From NCBI GenBank assembly GCA_947175545.1, contig CAMWNI010000001.1, forward strand, positions 310,001 to 374,000: a stretch of DNA of 64,000 nt. The letters run 5' to 3'. The position numbers and the translations under genes were made by a program. The notes under the pieces are model-generated. The model was not told where the DNA came from, searched no databases, and worked only from the letters and a program-made list of their open reading frames with translations. The stretch comes from an uncultured Porphyromonadaceae bacterium (GTDB lineage: Bacteria > Bacteroidota > Bacteroidia > Bacteroidales > Muribaculaceae). This document shows, piece after piece, positions 1 to 9,018 of this stretch (its first letter is position 1; every line of letters starts with the position of its first letter).

Positions 1-312
1 GCCTCAGTTACTAGAGGCGATCACCTTAAGTGCGCAGATGGCATAAATGCTTTGAACTGCCCAGACGATACATCTCTGTTAGGGTATATCTACGGACCTG
101 CCGGCGAAGCCGAGTGGCCAATAGGAATCAAGTGCCAATCTGGTTCAGATATTCAAGAAGTCTATTGCCCTCCATCGGGCGCTTCAGCGGATAATGTCGT
201 GGATGCTTGTACTGACAAGGAGAGTGGCGCAAGCTGTTATTGGACCGATGGTCGTAATATGTTTAGTGGAGTGTGCCACATATCAAACTCAAACGTTCTT
301 TATTGTAAGTAG
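1..312 (+). CDS. C-terminal part of a Cys-rich protein of unknown function (5' end outside window)
   Basis: Frame is open from base 1 (ASVTRGDHLKCADGINALNCPDD...) to TAA at 312; 8 Cys in the visible ~100 aa; ORF track start at 52 is only an internal TTG. Confidence 0.6.
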   Translation, partial: ASVTRGDHLKCADGINALNCPDDTSLLGYIYGPAGEAEWPIGIKCQSGSDIQEVYCPPSGASADNVVDACTDKESGASCYWTDGRNMFSGVCHISNSNVLYCK

Positions 313-392
313 GTTTAATTTGTGTTTCGATATCCAATAATAGGATAGAGAATAGACCCACTCTTGTTTATCAACTTTTTGGAATTATTTAA

Positions 393-438
393 GGCTGTGT
401 TCAGTTCAGTTTAATTGAATGAACACAGCCTCTTTTTT
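393..438 (+). terminator. Rho-independent terminator
   Basis: GGCTGTGTTCA ... TGAACACAGCC 11-bp stem followed by TCTTTTTTG. Confidence 0.8.
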
Positions 439-460
439 GTGGTGTCTTGTTTAGCGGGAG

Positions 461-883
461 TTACTGCCAGCGGAGCAGGCGCGAGCCGTCAGGGTTAACG
501 GAGAGGGAGACTTCGACGACGTCGGTCGGGAGTATAGGGTCAATGACGTCGGGCCATTCAATCAGGCAGAGTGCGCCACAGTCGAGATAGTCTTCGACGC
601 CCATGTCAAGGGCTTCTTCGAGGCTTTCGAGACGGTAGAGGTCGAAGTGGTAGATGAGTTCGGCTGTTGTGTCAGAGCGATATTCGTTGACGAGGGCGAA
701 CGTCGGCGAGGATGTCGCGTCGGTTTCGACTCCGAGCTGGCGGCAGAGTTCGTTGATGAATGTTGTCTTGCCGGCTCCCATTTCGCCTTTGAAGGTGACG
801 ACGGTGCGGTCTCCGAGGCTGTTGATGAACTGTCGGGCCGCTTCGGGCAGGGATTTGAGTGAAGTCAGGGTTATTTCGTTCAC
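461..883 (-). CDS. tsaE: tRNA threonylcarbamoyladenosine biosynthesis ATPase TsaE
   Basis: Walker A GEMGAGKTTFI, SPTFALVNEY, YHFDLYRLES, LIEWPD motifs; GTG start overlapping upstream gene stop. Confidence 0.93.
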   Translation of the reverse strand: MNEITLTSLKSLPEAARQFINSLGDRTVVTFKGEMGAGKTTFINELCRQLGVETDATSSPTFALVNEYRSDTTAELIYHFDLYRLESLEEALDMGVEDYLDCGALCLIEWPDVIDPILPTDVVEVSLSVNPDGSRLLRWQ

Positions 884-3075
884 AGTCTGGTTGTTTTTCC
901 GTTAATGATCACAACGCCGCCTTTTGTGGGTTTGAGGACACGGCGACCGAGAAGATCGTAGGTGTTGTCGGCGTTGTCGGTTTCGCTGTTTATTTCTTCA
1001 ATAGAGGATTCGTCGGGGTCTTTCTGAGGGTCAGTGACCTTGACGGTGAAGTCGAGGACGGCGCCGCCGTTGTCCCAGATTTTGTTGCTCTGCTCTTCGC
1101 GTGGGCGTCCGGCGGGGTCAATGTTGTCCCAGTCGATTTTCAGGCGTGCGCGGTAGTTTCCGGGGTTTAGGTCGGCGGGGATGGTGAAGTCAGGTAGTTT
1201 TGATTTGAAGGCTCCGCCGCCGGAGAGTGTTTCGCCGGCGGAGTTTTTCCCGTTGTAGTAGGTGAAGCTGACCACCTCGCTGGTTTCGTCCGGTGTCCCC
1301 TCAGCGTTGAGGGTCGGGGCGAAAAAACCGTTGTCGTTGTAGTCAATGTAGAGGTAGGCGTGCATTGCGTTGCCGGTGTAGTCAATGGTGGCGCTTACTT
1401 TCTGTCCAGGGTTGACATTGAGAAAGTTGTCGAGTTTTTCAACGTAGACGTAGCGGGGATTGACGTTGTCTGTGATGCTGATCTGGCTTGCAGCGGAGCC
1501 TTCGGGCTGGAAGGTGACGCTGTTGAGGTGGCGGTCAACGCGCGAGATTGTCTGGTCTTTGTCGAAGTTTACGGCGTAGTATTCTTCGCGGGTTCCGACC
1601 TGTGCCATGCGGCCTTGAAGGAGGACGTTGCCGAACATGCATTCCGCGGGGACGGTGAAGAGATTGCTGTCTTTTTGGAATAGACTCAGGGGGAAGTCCC
1701 GGATGAACCAGTTCGGGTTTCCGTAGCGGTCGAAGCGGTTTTCTTCACCTTCGGTATCGATTGTGCCGTAGCCGTATTTGATGGTGAAGCCGTTGTTTTC
1801 GAATCCGTTTTCGGGGGCAATCAGGATTTCGAAGGGTTCGAAGGCCGGGACGGTGTAATTTGAGAGTTTGCTGCCGTCGGCGGCGAGGATTTCGCCGTTG
1901 AGCTGGAAGTCATTGGCGTTTGCGGTTGCTCCGGGCTTGACGATGTTGAGCATTGCATCAACGACAATGCCGCCGTTGTTGAGAATCATGTTGGAGGGAT
2001 CCGGGTTGCCTGCGGGGTCGGTGCAGTTCCAGTCAATTTTGAAGCGGATTCGGTAGAGTCCTGATTCAAGGTTGGCGGGGATGGTGAAGGCCGGGAGGGT
2101 CCAGTTGTTGCCGGAGGTTGAGGCCATCAGTTCGTTGGAGCCGTCAGTTTCGATGTCGAAGCGTCCGTTGCGGTCAAGGTCAACGTAGCAGTAGGCGTTC
2201 ATCCAGTTGCCTTTGTAGCCGATTGCGGGGGTGATTCTTTCGCCGGGTTCAACGGTGATTGGGTTTTCGTTCAGTTTGTCGTAGTAGCCTTTTTTGTCGG
2301 TCTGCTGGTTGATTGCGATACGACGTGAGCCGTGTGAGGCGGTTTTGATTTCGACATATTCGGTGTAGCGGTCGTTTCGGTTTATTTTGCCGTCTGCTTT
2401 GTCGAAAGATGTCGGGTAATAGTCGTAGACGAGTTCGGGAGTGGCAGAGTCGTTGATTTTGATGTCGTCGACGTAGAAGAGGAAGTCGGAGTCGAGGTTA
2501 TGCGGCGATTCCAGGTCAGGGACGATTACGAGGGAGCGCATCGTGATTCCGCCGGCGCCTTTGATTGCAAAGACCATGTCGTTCCAGACGCCGGGGCGTG
2601 CGGTGTTCTGGCTGACGGTCCAGAATTGTTCGACGAAGGGGTCTTGGTCCGGGACGTCGTTGCGCGAGCCGAGGCCGACGAGCATTACTCGTCCTTCGAC
2701 GGGCTTGAGGAGTTTGACGTGGACGTACTTGACGGAGGTTGTCAGTTCAAAGAGGTTCTGGTCGTCCAGGTCAATGCGGAGTCCGAAGCGGTTCGAGCCG
2801 AAGCGCGAGCGCTGGGTTCCGGCTACTTTTTCGGATGGGTTTGGTATGGTCTGGACAATTTCGTTCTCGTTGCGGTCAGGGTTTGAGACGATGAGGGGGG
2901 TGAGGCTCAGGCGTCCGTCACGGAAGGGTGATTTTTCCCAACAGTCATAGACGGAGATTGTTTTGAAGCCTTCGTCGGTTTCGAAGTCGATATCTTTTGT
3001 CCATTCGGCATTTACGGGCATCACGGCCGCCGCCATGCCGAGGATTAGCGAGAGTCTTTTCATTTTTTCAGTCAT
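880..3075 (-). CDS. Secreted GEVED-domain surface protein with C-terminal sorting-like motif
   Basis: Signal peptide; two GEVED-like units (YVDLDRNGRFD..., YIDYNDNGFF...); C-term YDLLGRRVLKPTKGGVVIINGKTTRL. Confidence 0.7.
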   Translation of the reverse strand: MTEKMKRLSLILGMAAAVMPVNAEWTKDIDFETDEGFKTISVYDCWEKSPFRDGRLSLTPLIVSNPDRNENEIVQTIPNPSEKVAGTQRSRFGSNRFGLRIDLDDQNLFELTTSVKYVHVKLLKPVEGRVMLVGLGSRNDVPDQDPFVEQFWTVSQNTARPGVWNDMVFAIKGAGGITMRSLVIVPDLESPHNLDSDFLFYVDDIKINDSATPELVYDYYPTSFDKADGKINRNDRYTEYVEIKTASHGSRRIAINQQTDKKGYYDKLNENPITVEPGERITPAIGYKGNWMNAYCYVDLDRNGRFDIETDGSNELMASTSGNNWTLPAFTIPANLESGLYRIRFKIDWNCTDPAGNPDPSNMILNNGGIVVDAMLNIVKPGATANANDFQLNGEILAADGSKLSNYTVPAFEPFEILIAPENGFENNGFTIKYGYGTIDTEGEENRFDRYGNPNWFIRDFPLSLFQKDSNLFTVPAECMFGNVLLQGRMAQVGTREEYYAVNFDKDQTISRVDRHLNSVTFQPEGSAASQISITDNVNPRYVYVEKLDNFLNVNPGQKVSATIDYTGNAMHAYLYIDYNDNGFFAPTLNAEGTPDETSEVVSFTYYNGKNSAGETLSGGGAFKSKLPDFTIPADLNPGNYRARLKIDWDNIDPAGRPREEQSNKIWDNGGAVLDFTVKVTDPQKDPDESSIEEINSETDNADNTYDLLGRRVLKPTKGGVVIINGKTTRL

Positions 3076-3091
3076 GGTTGAGGTGAGTGAA

Positions 3092-4582
3092 TTAGTAGAT
3101 GCTTACGGTGTGGAGAGTGGGGCAGGCTTTGGCGTCCCTGATGTGGATTCGGATTGCTTTGAGGTCCTGGCCGTCGCCATAGTTGGAGGTGCTTCCGCTC
3201 AGGGCAAGAATGCGCTTGTAGCCGACGGTGGTTGTCTGCATTCCGGTGAATGGAATCCAGGTGAATCCGTCCGTTGAGGTTTCGACTTCGAACTCTTTGA
3301 TGCGTTGTCCGAGGCGCATGTACTCCTGAAGTGCGATGAGGTGTACGTTTTTGGGTTCGTCGAATGTGAGGGTTATGGTTGCGTCAGTCACGCCGTCAGG
3401 GGCGGCCCAGTATGTTTCTTTGTCGCCGTCAATGAGGTTTGACGCGTCGTAGGTTCGTGAGGCTCCGTTAGTGCGGGTGACGGATGCTTCGGCTGTTGCC
3501 ATGGGTGCGAGGTCTGTTCCGAGTCTTTGACGTAGCATTTCGCCAAATTCTTTGAGGACTTTTACGTCGGCTTCGGGGAGGATGCCATGGTTGTTGGGGG
3601 GGTAGTTGAGGATGAGGGTGGCGTTTCGGCCGATGGTTTCCATGTAGAACTGCCATACGCGATTCGCGGAGTGAGGATTTTCGCCTGAGTGCCAGAACCA
3701 ACCGCGGTTGGTTGCTTTGGCGTCTGATTCGCCGTGTTTCCAGTACCAGGCGTTGGGGTCACCGTTGACTCCGTCGCCGTAGCTCCAGCAGGTTTCGCCG
3801 GCCCATCCGGCTTCGTTTCCGATCCAGCGGGCTTCGTCGCCGACACCCCACATTACGCAGTCAGGCATTTTTTTGTGTACCCAGTCGCGGAGGTTCGGTA
3901 TGTCGTAGTAAGTGGATGCGTCGATCGTTCTGTTTTCGTTTGCGCCACCGTAGTAGCCGCCACCGCCGTTTGCTCCGTCGAACCACATTTCGAATTGGTC
4001 GGTTCCGTACGATGTCAGTTCGTCACATTGTTTTTTGAATACTTTTTCGACGTAGTTGTTTGTTCCGTCGCCGTAGTAGGCTGAGTTACGGTCCCAGGGG
4101 CTTACGTAGAAGCCATATTTCATGTCAAGGTCGCGTGCGGCCTGTGCGAATTCTTCGGCGATGTTTGTTTTGCCGTTTTCGTTGCCTGCGTTGATGATGG
4201 AGTGGTCAGTTGTTTCGGTTGGCCAGAGGCAGAAGCCGTCGTGGTGTTTAACAACTGCGATGCCGCCTTTCATTCCGGCTTCTTTTACGGCTTCGAGCCA
4301 TTGGCGGGGGTTAGGCTTGCTCAGGGGAGCGTAGAGTTTTGTGTCTTCGTCGCCGTTGCCCCATTCTTTGTCGGTGAAGGTGTTCATGCCATAGTGGAAG
4401 AAGGCGTAGAATTCGGTTTCCATCCATTTGACTTGGCGGTCATGTGGAACGGGGTGGACCGGGGCCGGTTCGTTGTCAGGATTGGCCAGGGTCTGGTCAA
4501 CGAGCTGCAGCTCATTCTGCGGGGCTGCGTTGACGGCTCCGGCTGCGATGGCAGCGAGACAGAGTGAGTAGAAGATTTTCAT
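3092..4582 (-). CDS. GH29 alpha-L-fucosidase with C-terminal F5/8 type C (CBM32-like) domain
   Basis: Signal peptide; FFHYGMNTFTDKEWG, KHHDGFCLWPT, QFEMWFDGANG fucosidase motifs; C-term discoidin-like region. Confidence 0.88.
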   Translation of the reverse strand: MKIFYSLCLAAIAAGAVNAAPQNELQLVDQTLANPDNEPAPVHPVPHDRQVKWMETEFYAFFHYGMNTFTDKEWGNGDEDTKLYAPLSKPNPRQWLEAVKEAGMKGGIAVVKHHDGFCLWPTETTDHSIINAGNENGKTNIAEEFAQAARDLDMKYGFYVSPWDRNSAYYGDGTNNYVEKVFKKQCDELTSYGTDQFEMWFDGANGGGGYYGGANENRTIDASTYYDIPNLRDWVHKKMPDCVMWGVGDEARWIGNEAGWAGETCWSYGDGVNGDPNAWYWKHGESDAKATNRGWFWHSGENPHSANRVWQFYMETIGRNATLILNYPPNNHGILPEADVKVLKEFGEMLRQRLGTDLAPMATAEASVTRTNGASRTYDASNLIDGDKETYWAAPDGVTDATITLTFDEPKNVHLIALQEYMRLGQRIKEFEVETSTDGFTWIPFTGMQTTTVGYKRILALSGSTSNYGDGQDLKAIRIHIRDAKACPTLHTVSIY

Positions 4583-4626
4583 TGATAGAAGATTTGGTTT
4601 ATTGATTAGTTTTTTGTTTCTCTGTG

Positions 4627-4657
4627 CAAAAATATGAAATTTTTGCGAGAATTCAAA
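4627..4657 (-). promoter_or_regulatory. Bacteroidetes-type promoter for the fucosidase/GEVED transcription unit
   Basis: On minus strand: TTTG (4657-4654), 19-nt spacer, TATTTTTG (4634-4627). Confidence 0.7.
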
Positions 4658-4676
4658 ATTTATGGGGCTTGTGGGG

Positions 4677-5582
4677 TCAGCGGAAGCCTCGGAAGGGTAT
4701 GGGGGTTGTGAAGTGCATGTCGCGGCGGGTGATTGGGTGTACGAAGCGGAGAGTGAGTGCGTGGAGACACATCCGGTGCATCGGTGATGTGTGGCCTCCG
4801 TATCGTCGGTCGCCGCTGATTGGGGTTCCGAGCAGCTTCATGTGTACTCGAATCTGGTTTTTGCGCCCGGTGTCAAGTTCGCATTCTACGAGGCTGAGTC
4901 CGCGGGCCGACGAGAGGGTGCGGTAGCGGGTGACTGCGAGCTGGCCTTCAGTTGAATCTTCGGGGAGGGAGTAGACTTCGTGGCGTGAGTTTTCGGCCAG
5001 TCGAGAGCGTATGGTTCCTTCGTGGGGTTGGGGAATGCCTTCGACCAGGCATACGTATTTTCTCTGGAGGACCATATTGTTCCAGTTGTGTTGGAGGGCT
5101 TCTTTTGCCTGTAAGTTTTTGGCGAAGACCATGAGTCCGGTTGTGTCCCGGTCGAGGCGGTGGACAATGAAGAGTTTGTTGTCAGAGTGGGACCATTTCA
5201 GGTAGTCGCGGAGGATTGAGTAGGCTGTTTCGCGTTCACGTCCGGAGTCATCGGCCATGGACAGGAGTCCGTAGCCTTTGTTGATGACGATGATGTCGTC
5301 GTCTTCGAAGACGATTCGGAGACGCCGATGGTTGAATTCGCGAAATTCGCGGCTGAGGTTAACGTCAACGGATGATCCGGGGAGCAGGGGTTGGTTTGCG
5401 CGCGAGGTGACGTTGGAGTTGACGCGGACCTGGCGATGGGCCAGCATCTGCTTGAGTGTTGTGCGCTTGAGCGCGGGGAGTTTTTCGGAGAGGAAGGGCA
5501 GGAGGTCCGTCGGAGTGGTGACTTCGAAGGAGCGGATAATGTCAGGTTTGCCTGCGCTGGGGAGCGTGGAGAGTCTGCTCAT
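4677..5582 (-). CDS. RluA-family pseudouridine synthase
   Basis: IVHRLDRDTTGLMVFAKN and RKNQIRVHMKLLGTPISGDRRYGG motifs; N-terminal S4-like region. Confidence 0.92.
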   Translation of the reverse strand: MSRLSTLPSAGKPDIIRSFEVTTPTDLLPFLSEKLPALKRTTLKQMLAHRQVRVNSNVTSRANQPLLPGSSVDVNLSREFREFNHRRLRIVFEDDDIIVINKGYGLLSMADDSGRERETAYSILRDYLKWSHSDNKLFIVHRLDRDTTGLMVFAKNLQAKEALQHNWNNMVLQRKYVCLVEGIPQPHEGTIRSRLAENSRHEVYSLPEDSTEGQLAVTRYRTLSSARGLSLVECELDTGRKNQIRVHMKLLGTPISGDRRYGGHTSPMHRMCLHALTLRFVHPITRRDMHFTTPIPFRGFR

Positions 5583-7909
5583 GATTTTTTGCTACGGGTT
5601 TTGCCTGCCTTGGGGGCGGGTTGGTTCTGGATTATTTCGTGACACTGTTCAAGGGTCAGGGTTTCAGGCTTTTCGACGGTGCGGGGGATTTTATAGTTTT
5701 TTTTGCGGAAGACTATGTAGGGTCCGAAGCGTCCGTTGAGAATTTGGAGTTCAGGCTCTTCAGGGAAGTCGCGGAGAATGCGGCCGGCTTCTTCGCGACG
5801 TTTGTCGACGATGAGGTCAATTGCCTGCTGGAGGGTAATTTCGGCGGGTTCTATGTCTTTTGGGATGCTGGCGAATTTGCCGGCGTGTTTGACATAAGGT
5901 CCGAAGCGTCCGATTGCGACGCTGACTTCGGAACCTTCGAAGTCGCCGATGATTCTTGGAAATTCGAAGAGCCCGAGGGCTTCGTCAAGGGTAATTGAGG
6001 CCATTGACTGTCCTTTGAGGAGAGAGGCGAATCGGGGTTTTTCGTCTGATTCGGCGTCGCCGATCTGGACGAGGGGTCCGAAGCGTCCGATTTTGACGCT
6101 GACAGGTTTGCCGGATTTAGGGTCTGTGCCGAGAATTCGTTCGCCGACGCGATGTTCGGTGCGGGTTGCCAGGGCGCGGTCAACTTCAGGGTGGAAGCGG
6201 TTATAGAATTTTCCGATTTCGCTTTGCCATAGGCTTTTGCCTTCGGCAATTTCGTCGAATTGCTCTTCGACCTGAGCGGTGAAGTTATAGTCGAGGATGT
6301 CAGGGAAGTTTTCGGCCAGGTAGTCGTTGACAATCATTCCGGTGTCTGTCGGGACGAGTTTGCCTCGGTCGGAGCCGACAGTTTCGGTTCTGATGGTGCT
6401 TGAGATTGAGCCGTTGAGGGGGTTCAGGGAGAGGATTTCGAATTGGCGTTCGATGCCGTCTTTGTCGCCGCGCTCAACGTATTGTCGCTGTTGGATTGTG
6501 GAAATTGTCGGGGCGTAGGTGGACGGACGTCCAATTCCGAGTTCTTCCATTTTTTTGACGAGGGATGCTTCGGTGTATCGCGGCGGATGGGCGGTGAACC
6601 GCTGGGTTGCAGTGATTTCGATTGCGTTTAGTTTTTCGCCGGTGGTAAGTGCGGGAAGAAGTCCGGCGGCTTCGGCTGTTTCGTCGTCGTGGCTTTCCAT
6701 GTAGACGCGAAGGAATCCGTCGAATTTGATTGTTTCGCCCTGTGCGGTCAGGTGTTCGGGGCGGTTGCTGATTTGGATCTCGGCGGTTGTCCGTTCGAGG
6801 GTGGCGTCGGCCATTTGTGAGGCGATTGCCCGGCGCCGAATCAGGGTGTAGAGTTTTTGTTCGCGTTCGGAACCGTGAATCTGTTCGATGTCGACGTATG
6901 TCGGTCGGATTGCTTCGTGGGCTTCCTGGGCGCCTTTTGTCCCGGTGTGGTAGCGGCGGGTCTGGATGTATTCGGGACCGAGTTTTTTGGTGATGACTTT
7001 GGCGATTGAACTGAGGGCAAGGTTTGAGAGGTTGACGGAGTCGGTTCGCATGTATGTGATGTGGCCGGCTTCGTAGAGGTCCTGAGCAATGCGCATTGTC
7101 TGGGCAACGGTGAAGCCGAGTTTGCGCGCGGCTTCTTGCTGGAGGGTTGATGTTGTGAATGGAGGCGCGGGGGATTTGCTGACGGGTTTTGTCAGGACTT
7201 TGCCGACTGAAAATTCAGCATTGGCGCAGTCTTCGAGGAGGCTGAGGGCCTGCTGGCGGTTATTGAGTCGGGTTGAGAGTTCGGTTCTGAGGTTTGCGCC
7301 TTGGGGGGTGGAGAGGGTTGCGTTGACCCGGAAGAATTCGCTGGAAGTGAAGTCTTTGATTTCACGTTCGCGGTCGGCAATGAGACGCACGGCGACGCTC
7401 TGGACTCTACCGGCCGAGAGCGATGGTTTTATTTTGCGCCACAGGACAGGGCTGAGTTCGAAGCCGACGATGCGGTCAAGGACACGGCGAGCCTGCTGGG
7501 CGTTGACTCGGTCCATGTCTATCTGGCGGGGGTTGGCGATTGCGTTTAGGATTGCATCTTTTGTGATTTCGTGGAAGGCAATCCGTCGGGTTTTTTCGGG
7601 GGTGAGTCCGAGGACTTCGTAGAGATGCCAGGCAATGGCTTCTCCTTCGCGGTCTTCATCGGAGGCGAGCCAGACGATATCGGCCTTTTTTGCGGCGGCT
7701 TTGAGTTCTTTAACCTGTTCCTTTTTATCGTCAGGAATCTCGTAGTTAGGTTCAAATGAGGGGCCGGCTCCGCCGCGAGGGTCAAGGTCAATTCCTTTTT
7801 TCGCGAGGTCGCGGATGTGGCCGCGGCTTGACATTACCTGGAAGTCTTTTCCAAGAAATTTTTCGATTGTCTTTGCTTTTGCTGGCGATTCGACTATGAC
7901 GAGATTCAC
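5579..7909 (-). CDS. topA: DNA topoisomerase I
   Basis: NLVIVESPAKAKTIEKFLG, SAGRVQSVAVRLI, ITYMRTDSVNLS; C-term repeats; GTG start. Confidence 0.96.
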   Translation of the reverse strand: MNLVIVESPAKAKTIEKFLGKDFQVMSSRGHIRDLAKKGIDLDPRGGAGPSFEPNYEIPDDKKEQVKELKAAAKKADIVWLASDEDREGEAIAWHLYEVLGLTPEKTRRIAFHEITKDAILNAIANPRQIDMDRVNAQQARRVLDRIVGFELSPVLWRKIKPSLSAGRVQSVAVRLIADREREIKDFTSSEFFRVNATLSTPQGANLRTELSTRLNNRQQALSLLEDCANAEFSVGKVLTKPVSKSPAPPFTTSTLQQEAARKLGFTVAQTMRIAQDLYEAGHITYMRTDSVNLSNLALSSIAKVITKKLGPEYIQTRRYHTGTKGAQEAHEAIRPTYVDIEQIHGSEREQKLYTLIRRRAIASQMADATLERTTAEIQISNRPEHLTAQGETIKFDGFLRVYMESHDDETAEAAGLLPALTTGEKLNAIEITATQRFTAHPPRYTEASLVKKMEELGIGRPSTYAPTISTIQQRQYVERGDKDGIERQFEILSLNPLNGSISSTIRTETVGSDRGKLVPTDTGMIVNDYLAENFPDILDYNFTAQVEEQFDEIAEGKSLWQSEIGKFYNRFHPEVDRALATRTEHRVGERILGTDPKSGKPVSVKIGRFGPLVQIGDAESDEKPRFASLLKGQSMASITLDEALGLFEFPRIIGDFEGSEVSVAIGRFGPYVKHAGKFASIPKDIEPAEITLQQAIDLIVDKRREEAGRILRDFPEEPELQILNGRFGPYIVFRKKNYKIPRTVEKPETLTLEQCHEIIQNQPAPKAGKTRSKKS

Positions 7910-7973
7910 AATGGATAAAAAATATTAATGGATGAACAATGGTTTTGATTGGAGGAGGAGGTATGGGTGGGTG

Positions 7974-8005
7974 CAAAATTACGGAATTTTTTCCGTAAAA
8001 TCAAA
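7974..8005 (-). promoter_or_regulatory. Promoter for topA
   Basis: Minus strand TTTG (8005-8002), 20-nt spacer, TAATTTTG (7981-7974). Confidence 0.7.
7979..7998 (-). terminator. Palindrome, possible terminator of the PCMD gene
   Basis: TTACGGAA-TTTT-TTCCGTAA perfect 8-bp stem, 2 nt past the stop codon. Confidence 0.5.
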
Positions 8006-8948
8006 ATGCAAGTCCGATGTTGTCGACCCACAGCTCCATTCCGAGCTGTCCTTCGTAGGCCGTTCCGGATCCGGCGGAACACATTACGATTATGTGGGTT
8101 GGAGTGGCGTCAGCGCTGTCCCATCCCTCTTCCTGGACGGGGACCATTTTCCCTTTCGAGTTGCGGGCATAGTATGATTTCTGGCCGTTCAGGAGGCCCA
8201 TGTATGGCTTGTAGCCGGGTTGTTTGGATGCGTCACCGTAGATTACGGGGATATGGTGGGCGGTTTTCCAGTCTGAGTTTCCGGTAAAGCGTTCGCGTCC
8301 GGTTCCGACGCGTTTTGCGTGTATGTTTCCGTCGGCGTCTTCCCAGCGACGCTGGAGGTATATAAAGACGTCGCTTGAGTCTTTTCCGGGGCGTGTTTTT
8401 TTCGAGCCGGTCGTTGCGTAAGTCAGGATTCCGCTCTGAGGGTCGATGACTTTATAGTCGAGGACGAGGGCTTTTGGGCGCTTGGTGTATGGGATTCCCA
8501 TTTCCATTTTGGAGTAGGGGTTTGAGGTGTTTGAAATCGGTTCAATCATTTCGCCCAGGAAGATTGAGCCGCTGACAAGGACTTCGATGTCGAAGAGTCC
8601 GAGGACTTTGCAGGCTTCTAGGATGGTTGTCAGGCGCGCGGCCTTGCCTTGTCCGGGGTGATTGGCGGGGAAGACGGCGTTAGAGGTTTTAGAAACGCCC
8701 ATGACTTTTGCGTAAACGTTGGAGGTTGCCCAGGGTGAGCCGCCCTGGTTTTTGTATGCGTCAGTGCGGTCAATTGTTGCTGTCGGTGCTATTTCGTAGA
8801 CTTGTTTTGTTTTTCCGCCAATGATTCCGCTTTCCTTGATGTTGCGGGTAACCCAGCGGTTCATATCGCCGAAGGGGATGGGTTCGACGGTTTCAGCGCT
8901 TGCAGAAGCGGCGATGGTTGAGAGTAATGCGAGGAATATCTTTTTCAT
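8001..8948 (-). CDS. PCMD-domain (putative carbohydrate metabolism) secreted protein
   Basis: Signal peptide; ...KALVLDYKV...SSDVFIYLQRRWED...GQLGMELWVDNIGLAF typical C-terminal PCMD pattern. Confidence 0.65.
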   Translation of the reverse strand: MKKIFLALLSTIAASASAETVEPIPFGDMNRWVTRNIKESGIIGGKTKQVYEIAPTATIDRTDAYKNQGGSPWATSNVYAKVMGVSKTSNAVFPANHPGQGKAARLTTILEACKVLGLFDIEVLVSGSIFLGEMIEPISNTSNPYSKMEMGIPYTKRPKALVLDYKVIDPQSGILTYATTGSKKTRPGKDSSDVFIYLQRRWEDADGNIHAKRVGTGRERFTGNSDWKTAHHIPVIYGDASKQPGYKPYMGLLNGQKSYYARNSKGKMVPVQEEGWDSADATPTHIIVMCSAGSGTAYEGQLGMELWVDNIGLAF

Positions 8949-9018
8949 AACGAGTGTATAACGCGTTGTGGTGCGTTATTGTTTGATGGGGCGGCGGAGG
9001 GGTTGTCCGGGTGTTTTT

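Noticed and set aside
8958-8979. ATAACGC...GCGTTAT inverted repeat upstream of the PCMD gene
   Set aside because: Only 7 bp with no U-tract and no promoter match; too weak to call a terminator or operator.
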